Part shown: in pieces, positions 1-5,216 of the stretch
Numbering within the stretch: position 1 is the stretch's first letter
Layout: every line of letters begins with the position of its first letter
Origin: an uncultured Shinella sp.
GTDB lineage: Bacteria > Pseudomonadota > Alphaproteobacteria > Rhizobiales > Rhizobiaceae
DNA: 6,060 nucleotides
Reading direction: 5' to 3'
Assembly (NCBI GenBank): GCA_946481465.1
Contig: CAMLOC010000246.1
Coordinates: forward strand, 1-6,060
Program-made: the position numbers and the translations under genes
The notes under the pieces: model-generated
Told to the model about the DNA's origin: nothing
Databases searched by the model: none
The model's input: only the letters and a program-made list of their open reading frames with translations

Positions 1-339
1 GCGCCGATCCTGCTCCTCGACGAGCCGACCAACCATCTCGATATCGGCCACCAGATCAGCCTGCTCCAGCTCGTGCGCGAGCAGGAGCTGACCGTCGTCG
101 CCGCGCTGCACGATCTCAACCATGCCGCCATGTTCTGCGACCGCATCGCCGTGATGCAGGGCGGCCGCATCGTCGCGCTCGGCACGCCCGGCAAGGTCCT
201 GGAGGCGCAGCGCCTCAACGACGTCTTCGGCGTCACCGTCGATGTCGAGCGCGACGGTGCCGGCGGCTGCTTCATCCGCTATCGCCGGCCGGAGCCGCGG
301 CCGCCGCGTCTGAAACTGGTTGCGGGCGAGGGGACATGA
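1..339 (+). CDS. ABC transporter ATP-binding protein, FecE/BtuD-like, C-terminal part
   Basis: This is the last 112 residues of an ABC ATPase whose start lies upstream of the window. The first visible residues are the Walker B strand and D-loop (ILLLDEPTNHLD, visible residues 3-14), followed by the H-loop histidine in ALHDLNHAAMFCDR (His at about 37). The form LHDLNHAAMFCDRIAVMQGGRIVALGTP is characteristic of ATPases that energise uptake of iron-siderophores, haem or vitamin B12 (FecE/FhuC/BtuD group), acting at the cytoplasmic face of the membrane. The Walker A and signature motifs and the permease and binding-protein partners are not in view, so the substrate cannot be named. The stop codon overlaps the start of the following methyltransferase (ATGA), so the two are co-transcribed and probably translationally coupled. 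The tail after residue 85 is rich in Arg and Pro, and I see no recognisable domain there. Confidence 0.85.
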   Translation, partial: APILLLDEPTNHLDIGHQISLLQLVREQELTVVAALHDLNHAAMFCDRIAVMQGGRIVALGTPGKVLEAQRLNDVFGVTVDVERDGAGGCFIRYRRPEPRPPRLKLVAGEGT

Positions 340-1115
340 TGCACGGCACGCGCTCCAACGACCACCTGAAGGAAGACATTCGCGATTACTGGTCGCGCCG
401 CTCGGAAACCTTCGATCTCGCCTTCGGCCACCGTATTCCCGAAGGGCCGGAATTCGACGCCTGGGCGACGGCGATCCGGGAGAACCTCGGCCCTGAGCCG
501 CGCCGGGTGCTGGAGCTTGCCTGCGGCACGGGCGAGGTGACGCGCCTTCTCCTTTCGCTCGGCCATGCGGTGACGGCGCTCGATTTCTCCGAGGCGATGC
601 TGGCGGTGGCACGGAAGAAACATGCCGGGGCGAAAGACCTTCGCTTCCTGCTCGCCGATGCGGAAAATCCGATGGAGCCGGACGAGAGTTATGACGCGAT
701 CGTCTGCCGCCATCTCGTCTGGACGCTGACGACGCCGGATGCGGCCTTCGCCGAATGGCACCGCATGCTGAAGCCCGGCGGCATCCTGCTGTTCTTCGAC
801 GGCGACTGGTCCGCGCCGACCCGCCTTGGGCGGCTGGCAGGCCGGGCCATCGCCCTCATCGACAAGGTGATCGGCACCGATCCGCACTATGACGGCGCGA
901 TGAGCGACCGGCATGCCAGCATCATGCAGCGCCTGCCCTTCGGTGAAGGGCTTACCGTCGAGCGCGTGCTGCCGCTGCTCGCGGCGGCGGGATTCCGCGA
1001 CATGGCGGTTCGCTCGCATGCGCCGATCGCCAAGGCCCAGCGTCGCACGGCGGACCTGCGCAACAGGCTGCGCACCCTGCTTTACCGCCGCTTCATCCTC
1101 TGCTGCCGGAAGTAG
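336..1115 (+). CDS. Class I SAM-dependent methyltransferase
   Basis: The predicted 259-residue cytoplasmic protein has a Rossmann-type methyltransferase core. Motif I, which binds S-adenosylmethionine, is VLELACGTGE at residues 58-67. An acidic residue ending strand 2 is Asp83 (ALDFSEAML). Motif II/III is LLADAENP at 105-112, and the post-core LKPGG turn is at 145-149. This is the UbiE/methyltransferase-11/25 type; the methyl acceptor cannot be read from sequence. The gene overlaps the upstream ABC ATPase by 4 bases (ATGA), which suggests a role linked to that transporter's cargo, for example modifying a metal chelate or cofactor; this is inference. Two ATG codons stand in tandem at 336 and 339. 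The purine-rich GAGGGG at 328-333 is only 2 bases from the first but 5 from the second, so 339 is a possible true start. The 3' end overlaps convergent phnF by 23 bp. Confidence 0.85.
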   Translation: MMHGTRSNDHLKEDIRDYWSRRSETFDLAFGHRIPEGPEFDAWATAIRENLGPEPRRVLELACGTGEVTRLLLSLGHAVTALDFSEAMLAVARKKHAGAKDLRFLLADAENPMEPDESYDAIVCRHLVWTLTTPDAAFAEWHRMLKPGGILLFFDGDWSAPTRLGRLAGRAIALIDKVIGTDPHYDGAMSDRHASIMQRLPFGEGLTVERVLPLLAAAGFRDMAVRSHAPIAKAQRRTADLRNRLRTLLYRRFILCCRK

Positions 1116-1848
1116 CCCCGTCCAGCTCCGGCTCCACCGTCAGCTTGACCCGGTCGGCGGCAAAGCGCGTACGGGAGAACTGGATCGGAACGCCGTCGAG
1201 GTCGGTATTGACGGCCGTCGCCACGAGGATGATGGCCCCCGGCGAGAGCTTGAGGTGGCGGATATCGTCGCCTTCGGCATGGATGGCGGAGATTTCCGTC
1301 GATCGGCGCACATAGTCGGACACGTCGAGTTCGCGAAACGACGCCGTGATCGAGCGCGTCCTCTCATAAGCCGTGTCGATCCCACTGAACCGGTCGGCCG
1401 GGAAATAATGCGTGCCGCAGGAAACCGGGCGTCTGTCGGCGCTGTTGACGGTTTCGAGCCGGATGCAGGGCGTGCCGGGCGCAAGGCCGAGCGCCGCGGC
1501 GATCGCGGCGGGCGCCGCCTCCGTCGCGGCCGCCAGCAACCGCCCTTCCAGATTGCGCGTCTGGTCGCCGAGCCCTTGTGAAAAGCGCGTGCGGCGGGAG
1601 ATGGGAAAGCGCAACCGGTCGCGCCGCTCGATACGCGTGCCGATGCCCTGGATGGGCCTGACGATGCCTTCTTCCGCCAGGGCCGCCATGGCGCTGCGCA
1701 CCGTGTGGCGGTTCACGCCGAAGCGGCCGGCCAGCACCGTCTCCGGCGGCATCATGCCGGTCTCGTCGAAATCGCCGTTGTTGATCGCAAGGCGCATGCG
1801 GTCCGCGATCTGCCGCCAGAGCGCCACGCCCGATTGCCGTTCCACCAT
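1093..1848 (-). CDS. phnF: PhnF, GntR/HutC-family repressor of the phosphonate operon
   Basis: The 251-residue transcription factor has a GntR winged helix-turn-helix at about residues 8-75. Conserved elements are LWRQIADRMRLAI, PPETVLAGRFGVNRHTVRSAMAALAEEGIV and the wing QGIGTRI. A UTRA ligand-binding domain of the HutC subfamily follows at about 95-240 (CIRLETVNSADRRPVSCGTHYFP; LVATAVNTDLDGVPIQFSRTRFAADRV). Family and length fit PhnF, and its position, divergent from phnG, supports that name. PhnF proteins repress phosphonate or phosphate-uptake genes and release DNA on binding a small ligand. The start at 1848 is preceded by GGGGGCGGAA on the minus strand, a usable though GC-rich ribosome binding site. 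The helix-turn-helix carries MPPET where most family members have LPSER. The last residues (about SGSRG) lie in the 23-bp overlap with the convergent methyltransferase gene. Confidence 0.9.
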   Translation of the reverse strand: MVERQSGVALWRQIADRMRLAINNGDFDETGMMPPETVLAGRFGVNRHTVRSAMAALAEEGIVRPIQGIGTRIERRDRLRFPISRRTRFSQGLGDQTRNLEGRLLAAATEAAPAAIAAALGLAPGTPCIRLETVNSADRRPVSCGTHYFPADRFSGIDTAYERTRSITASFRELDVSDYVRRSTEISAIHAEGDDIRHLKLSPGAIILVATAVNTDLDGVPIQFSRTRFAADRVKLTVEPELDGATSGSRG

Positions 1849-1869
1849 TTCCGCCCCCGCCGAACTGCA

Positions 1870-1887
1870 TTGTCACACCCTTGTCAT
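1870..1887 (+). promoter_or_regulatory. Pho box (PhoB binding site) upstream of phnG
   Basis: Two 7-base direct repeats, TTGTCAC (1870-1876) and TTGTCAT (1881-1887), are separated by the 4 bases ACCC. This 7-4-7 pattern with an 11-base period is the classic PhoB recognition unit (consensus CTGTCAT-N4-CTGTCAC). It is oriented toward phnG. A weak -10 candidate, TAAGAC at 1898-1903, lies 10 bases after the second repeat, the usual place at Pho promoters where the box replaces the -35 element. Neither a third repeat upstream nor one downstream in phase is visible. Induction of the phn operon under phosphate starvation is therefore expected. Confidence 0.8.
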
Positions 1888-1897
1888 TCCGGCCGAT

Positions 1898-1903
1898 TAA
1901 GAC
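1898..1903 (+). promoter_or_regulatory. Candidate -10 element of the phnG promoter
   Basis: TAAGAC matches the TATAAT consensus at four of six positions (T, A, A at position 5 and the first A-rich core) only loosely. It is proposed because of its position, 10 bases after the second PhoB repeat, as at known Pho promoters. Transcription would then begin near 1909-1911, leaving a leader of about 45 bases that contains the inverted repeat at 1923-1940. The assignment rests on spacing rather than on motif strength. Confidence 0.35.
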
Positions 1904-1922
1904 GAAACTCAAGATGTTCGGT

Positions 1923-1940
1923 TGTCTAGATTAATAGACA
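1923..1940. promoter_or_regulatory. Inverted repeat, probable PhnF operator
   Basis: TGTCTA (1923-1928) and TAGACA (1935-1940) form perfect 6-base inverted arms around the spacer GATTAA. Dyads of this size are typical of GntR/HutC dimers. The site lies in the phnF-phnG divergent region, downstream of the proposed transcription start and 3 bases before the phnG Shine-Dalgarno (GGAG, 1944-1947). A repressor here could block RNA polymerase escape or elongation. It is AT-rich against a GC-rich background. The link to PhnF is inferred from position and symmetry; I have no alignment with proven sites. Confidence 0.55.
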
Positions 1941-1955
1941 TTTGGAGATGAGGCA

Positions 1956-2426
1956 ATGGCATCCATTCAGAAATCCGCGGAGCCCGCCGCGACCAGCGCC
2001 CGGCAGAGGGCGATGGGCCTGCTTGCGAAGGCGAGTCGGGCCGAGTTGCAGACAGCGTTCGACGCGCTCGCCGATAAGCCGGCCGCCCAGCCGGTGCGCG
2101 GCCCGGAAACGGGTCTCGTCATGGTGCGCGGGCGCATAGGCGGCGGCGGGGCGCCGTTCAATCTCGGCGAGGCGACGGTGACCCGCGCGAGCATCCGCCT
2201 CGACGACGGCACGGTCGGCCACGGCCAGGCGCTCGGCACCGACGGTGCCAAGGCGCGGCTTGCGGCGATCTTCGACGCGCTCTTCCAGCAGCCGGCCCAT
2301 CGGGCCGGGGTGGAGGCGCTGCTTGACGGGATCGCTGCGCGTATCGCCGGCGAGGACGCCGGGAAAGCGCGCCAGACCGCCGCCACCCGCGTCGATTTCT
2401 TCACCATGGTTCGCGGAGAGGACTGA
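1956..2426 (+). CDS. phnG: PhnG, C-P lyase core complex subunit
   Basis: The 156-residue protein is close to the usual length of about 150. It is a core subunit of the carbon-phosphorus lyase complex. With PhnI, PhnH and PhnL it takes part in forming the alpha-D-ribose-1-methylphosphonate-5-triphosphate intermediate from ATP and phosphonate in the cytoplasm. Family signatures are RAELQTAFDAL (residues 28-38), ETGLVMVRGRIGGGGAPFNLGEATVTRASIRL (51-82), a GHGQALGTD segment (89-96) and the C-terminal RVDFFTMVRGED (145-156). It is the first gene of the operon, 16 bases after the inverted repeat. GGAG at 1944-1947 lies 8 bases before the ATG and fixes the start. The stop shares one base with the phnH start (TGATG). 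Confidence 0.95.
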   Translation: MASIQKSAEPAATSARQRAMGLLAKASRAELQTAFDALADKPAAQPVRGPETGLVMVRGRIGGGGAPFNLGEATVTRASIRLDDGTVGHGQALGTDGAKARLAAIFDALFQQPAHRAGVEALLDGIAARIAGEDAGKARQTAATRVDFFTMVRGED

Positions 2427-3034
2427 TGACATTGGATACGCTCGCCTTCGCAGGCGGTTTCAAGGAGCCGGTGTTCGAGGCCCAGGCCGTCTTTCGCACG
2501 CTGATGGACTGCATGGCCCGCCCGGGAGCGATCGGCACGGTCGACGCGGTGGTCGTGCCGCCTGCGCCGCTGAATGCCGCGGCCGGCGCGGTCGCGCTGA
2601 CGCTTTGCGACCATGACACCGCCGTCTGGCTGACCCCTGCGCTTACGGCTTCGGCGCTGCCGGCCTGGCTCGCCTTCAATGCCGGCGCGACCGTCACCGA
2701 CGCGCGGCAGGATGCCCGCTTCGCCTTTGTCGAGAAGGGCGCGATGTTGCCGAACCTCTGCCTCTTCGCGCAGGGCACGCAGGAATATCCGGATCGCTCG
2801 ACGACGCTGGTCGTCGAGATCGACGCCTTCGAGGGCGGCCGGCCGCTCGTGCTGCGGGGGCCCGGTATCCGCAGCGAGGCGGAGATCGCGCCCGTCGGCC
2901 TGCCGGACATGTTCGCGCATTTCTGGTCGGAGAACCGGCAGGGTTTTCCGCGCGGCGTCGACCTGATCCTCGTCGCGGGCGCAAGCATCCTCTGCCTGCC
3001 GCGCACCACCGTCATCAGCGTGAAGGAGGCGTAG
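2426..3034 (+). CDS. phnH: PhnH, C-P lyase core complex subunit
   Basis: The 202-residue protein matches the usual PhnH size (about 190-200). PhnH is a structural and catalytic-core partner in the PhnGHIJ complex needed for the triphosphorylated phosphonate intermediate. Recognisable family blocks are GGFKEPVFEAQAVFRTLMDCMARPG (residues 10-34), GTQEYPDRSTTLVVEI (117-132), LRGPGI (143-148) and FPRGVDLILV with LPRTT (174-183 and 191-195). The start overlaps the phnG stop by one base, so it is translationally coupled. The last codons (Lys-Glu-Ala, AAGGAGGCG) double as the Shine-Dalgarno for phnI. Confidence 0.95.
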   Translation: MTLDTLAFAGGFKEPVFEAQAVFRTLMDCMARPGAIGTVDAVVVPPAPLNAAAGAVALTLCDHDTAVWLTPALTASALPAWLAFNAGATVTDARQDARFAFVEKGAMLPNLCLFAQGTQEYPDRSTTLVVEIDAFEGGRPLVLRGPGIRSEAEIAPVGLPDMFAHFWSENRQGFPRGVDLILVAGASILCLPRTTVISVKEA

Positions 3035-3038
3035 ACCC

Positions 3039-4139
3039 ATGTATGTTGCCGTCAAGGGTGGCGAAGCCGCCATCTCCAACGCCCACCGCCTGCTCGCCGA
3101 CCGCCGGCGCGGCGACCGTTCGCTCCCGGCCATCGGCATCGAGCAGATCGTCGCCCAGCTCGGCCTTGCGGTCGACCGCGTGATGGCCGAAGCCTCGCTC
3201 TATGACCGCTCGCTCGCCGCGCTCGCCGTGCGCCAGGCCCGCGGCGACATGATCGAGGCGATCTTCATCCTGCGCGCCTACCGCACGACGCTGCCGCGCT
3301 TCGGCTATTCGAGGCCGGTGGAGACGGGCGACATGCTGGTTGAGCGCCGCGTTTCGGCGACCTACAAGGACCTGCCGGGCGGCCAGCTTCTGGGCCCGAC
3401 CTTCGACTATACCCATCGCCTGCTCGACCCGTCGCTGTTGACCGATGAAGCCGTCGATGTGCCGCTGGAACGCGAGGAGGCCGGCGAGCCGGTCATGCGC
3501 GTCTCCGATATTCTCGCGGGCGAGGGGCTTGTCGAAGAGGACGGCCGCCTGCCGGACGGCCATGTCGCGGGCGACCTGACGCGCGAGCCGCTGGAATTCC
3601 CGATGGCGCGGGACCTGCGCCTGCAGGCGCTCGCCCGCGGCGACGAGGGCTTTCTCCTGGCGCTCGGCTATTCCACCCAGCGCGGCTATGCCCGTACCCA
3701 TCCCTTCGTTGGGGAAGTCCGCATCGGCGAGGTCGAGGTGGAGCTGGACATGCCGGAGCTTGGCTTTGCCGTCTCGCTCGGCCGCATCCAGGTGACGGAG
3801 TGCCAGATGATCGCCCAGTTCAAGGGCTCGGCAAAGAACCCGCCGCAGTTCACCCGCGGCTACGGCCTCGTCTTCGGCCAGAGCGAGCGCAAGGCCATGG
3901 CCATGTCGCTGGTCGACCGGGCGCTGCGCGCGGAGGAATTCGGCGAGGACATCGTCGCCCCGGCGCAGGACGAGGAATTCGTCATCTCCCATTCCGACAA
4001 CGTGCAGGCGACCGGCTTCGTCGAGCACCTGAAACTCCCGCATTACGTGGATTTCCAGGCCGAACTCGATCTCGTGCGCCGCATGCGGCGGGAATACGAG
4101 GCCGCGCAGAACACCGATCTCCCGGAGGCCGCAGAATGA
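3039..4139 (+). CDS. phnI: PhnI, C-P lyase nucleosidase/ribosyltransferase subunit
   Basis: The 366-residue protein is slightly longer than the E. coli subunit (about 354). PhnI cleaves or exchanges the N-glycosidic bond of purine nucleoside triphosphate, attaching phosphonate to ribose with help from PhnG, PhnH and PhnL. Family blocks are MYVAVKGGEAAISNAHRLL (residues 1-19), QIVAQLGLAVDRVMAEASLYD (36-56), ILRAYRTTLPR (77-87), ALGYSTQRGYARTHPFVGE (208-226), TECQMIAQFKGSAKNPPQFTRGYGLVFG (253-280) and EHLKLPHYVDFQAELDL (329-345). His330 and His335 appear to correspond to E. coli His328 and His333, which lie close to the PhnJ active-site region. The start follows the phnH stop by 4 bases, with AAGGAGG at 3023-3029. 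The stop overlaps phnJ by 4 bases (ATGA). Confidence 0.96.
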   Translation: MYVAVKGGEAAISNAHRLLADRRRGDRSLPAIGIEQIVAQLGLAVDRVMAEASLYDRSLAALAVRQARGDMIEAIFILRAYRTTLPRFGYSRPVETGDMLVERRVSATYKDLPGGQLLGPTFDYTHRLLDPSLLTDEAVDVPLEREEAGEPVMRVSDILAGEGLVEEDGRLPDGHVAGDLTREPLEFPMARDLRLQALARGDEGFLLALGYSTQRGYARTHPFVGEVRIGEVEVELDMPELGFAVSLGRIQVTECQMIAQFKGSAKNPPQFTRGYGLVFGQSERKAMAMSLVDRALRAEEFGEDIVAPAQDEEFVISHSDNVQATGFVEHLKLPHYVDFQAELDLVRRMRREYEAAQNTDLPEAAE

Positions 4140-5020
4140 GCACGGCACAACTGGCGACCTACAATTTCGCCTATCTCGACGAACAGACCAAGCGCATGAT
4201 CCGCCGGGCGATCCTGAAGGCGATCGCCATCCCCGGCTACCAGGTGCCCTTCGCCTCGCGCGAAATGCCGATGCCCTACGGTTGGGGCACCGGCGGCGTG
4301 CAGGTGACGGCGGCGATCCTCGGCCCCGACGACGTCCTCAAGGTCATCGACCAGGGGGCGGACGACACGACCAACGCCGTCTCCATCCGCGCCTTCTTCC
4401 AGAAGGTCGCCAATGTGGCGGTGACGACGAAGACGCGGGAGGCGACGATCATCCAGACGCGCCATCGCATTCCCGAGGAGAGGCTGACGGCCGGCCAGAC
4501 GCTCGTCTACCAGGTGCCGATCCCCGAGCCCTTGCGCTTCCTCGAGCCGCGCGAGACCGAGACGCGAAAAATGCATGCGCTGGAGGAATACGGCCTTATG
4601 CACGTAAAACTCTACGAGGACATCGCCCGCAACGGCCATATCGCCACGACCTACGCCTATCCGGTGAAGGTGGAGGGCCGCTATGTGATGGACCCGTCCC
4701 CGACGCCGAAATTCGACAATCCGAAGATGCACATGTCGGAAGCGCTCCAGCTTTTCGGCGCGGGCCGCGAGAAGCGCATCTATGCCGTGCCGCCCTATAC
4801 CGAGGTCGTCAGCCTCGATTTCGAGGACCATCCCTTCGAGATCCAGACCTTCGACAAGCCCTGCGCGCTGTGCGGCGCGGAGAATGTCTATCTCGACGAG
4901 GTGGTGCTCGACGACAAGGGCGGGCGGATGTTCGTCTGCTCGGACACCGACCATTGCGAGGAACGCTGCGCGAACGGCCATCGCGGCCACCTGGCCTATG
5001 ACAAGGAGGCTGCGGAATGA
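4136..5020 (+). CDS. phnJ: PhnJ, radical-SAM C-P lyase (alpha-D-ribose 1-methylphosphonate 5-phosphate C-P lyase)
   Basis: This 294-residue subunit cleaves the C-P bond. Using an iron-sulfur cluster and S-adenosylmethionine, it turns ribose-1-alkylphosphonate-5-phosphate into ribose-1,2-cyclic-phosphate-5-phosphate plus alkane. It lacks the common CX3CX2C radical-SAM motif and instead carries the PhnJ-type cluster CX2CX21CX5C: Cys243, 246, 268 and 274, which match E. coli Cys241, 244, 266 and 272. Gly34 in AIPGYQVPF matches the E. coli glycyl-radical residue Gly32. The blocks TYNFAYLDEQTKRMIRRAILKA, DQGADDTTNAVSIR, PIPEPLRFLEPRETET and PVKVEGRYVMDPSP are nearly identical to the family. The frame is open far upstream (to 3800), but the ATG at 4136 is chosen. 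It overlaps the phnI stop, has GGAGG at 4124-4128, and gives the normal N-terminus. The tail has an extra Cys278 and a His-rich end (GHRGH). Confidence 0.97.
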   Translation: MSTAQLATYNFAYLDEQTKRMIRRAILKAIAIPGYQVPFASREMPMPYGWGTGGVQVTAAILGPDDVLKVIDQGADDTTNAVSIRAFFQKVANVAVTTKTREATIIQTRHRIPEERLTAGQTLVYQVPIPEPLRFLEPRETETRKMHALEEYGLMHVKLYEDIARNGHIATTYAYPVKVEGRYVMDPSPTPKFDNPKMHMSEALQLFGAGREKRIYAVPPYTEVVSLDFEDHPFEIQTFDKPCALCGAENVYLDEVVLDDKGGRMFVCSDTDHCEERCANGHRGHLAYDKEAAE

Positions 5021-5029
5021 CGATCGCTC

Positions 5030-5184
5030 ACCCCCCTCTGCCCTGCCGGGCATCTCCCCCTCAAGGGGAGAGATCGGCAGGCGGCAAAAACTTCGCTCAA
5101 GTTGCGTCGTCCAAGGCGGGCGAAGCCTCTCTTCATTCAATCTCCCCCCTTGTGGGGGAGATGTCCGGCAGGACAGAGGGGGGT
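5030..5184. repeat. RIME-like palindromic intergenic repeat
   Basis: Two 45-base inverted arms (5030-5074 and 5140-5184) differ at only four positions and enclose 65 bases. The outermost 11 bases, ACCCCCCTCTG and CAGAGGGGGGT, pair perfectly. Each arm also folds on itself. The left arm has TGCCC/GGGCA (5039-5052) and TCTCCCC/GGGGAGA (5053-5071). The right arm has ATCTCCCCC/GGGGGAGAT (5140-5162) and TGTCC/GGACA (5162-5175). The C/T and G/A differences between the arms compensate within the small hairpins, so the folds are kept. Sequence and layout fit the rhizobial intergenic mosaic elements (RIME) scattered through Rhizobiaceae genomes. The exact subfamily is not assigned. It has no coding capacity for transposition and is presumably a passively mobilised repeat. 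Confidence 0.8.
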
Positions 5185-5188
5185 AACA

Positions 5189-5212
5189 CGGCCTCCCGCA
5201 TCACGGAGGCCG
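5189..5212 (+). promoter_or_regulatory. Hairpin enclosing the phnK Shine-Dalgarno
   Basis: CGGCCTCC (5189-5196) pairs perfectly with GGAGGCCG (5205-5212) across an 8-base loop. The right arm contains the phnK ribosome binding site GGAGG (5205-5209), 7 bases before the ATG at 5217. In the folded mRNA the site would be masked. A ribosome reading the frame 5017-5220 would open the stem as it approaches the stop overlapping the phnK start. The stem is GC-rich (7 of 8 pairs). The regulatory role is inferred. Confidence 0.5.
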
Positions 5213-5216
5213 CACG

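Noticed and set aside
1922..1928. Third Pho box repeat (TTGTCTA)
   Set aside because: It lies 41 bases after the second repeat, out of the 11-base phase, and is better explained as the left arm of the dyad.
1967..3139. Minus-strand open frame (390 codons) across phnG and phnH
   Set aside because: It covers two well-supported plus-strand genes and reads as low-complexity Arg/Ala/Ser-rich protein.
3800..4135. N-terminal extension of PhnJ by 112 codons
   Set aside because: The frame is open but overlaps phnI in another frame. The family N-terminus and a good Shine-Dalgarno fit the ATG at 4136.
3015..4148. Long minus-strand open frame (377 codons) opposite phnI
   Set aside because: It lies entirely antisense to a clear phnI gene. 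Long antisense frames are expected in GC-rich DNA, and the translation shows no recognisable family.
4043..5140. Minus-strand open frame (365 codons) opposite phnJ
   Set aside because: It mirrors phnJ and runs into the repeat, and its His/Arg/Gly-rich composition is typical of antisense translation.
5140..5162. Rho-independent terminator after phnJ
   Set aside because: The stem ATCTCCCCC/GGGGGAGAT is strong but is followed by no run of T. It belongs to the repeat, and phnK and phnL continue the operon.
5030..5184. CRISPR array or insertion sequence
   Set aside because: There is only one inverted pair, no series of direct repeats with spacers, and no transposase frame.
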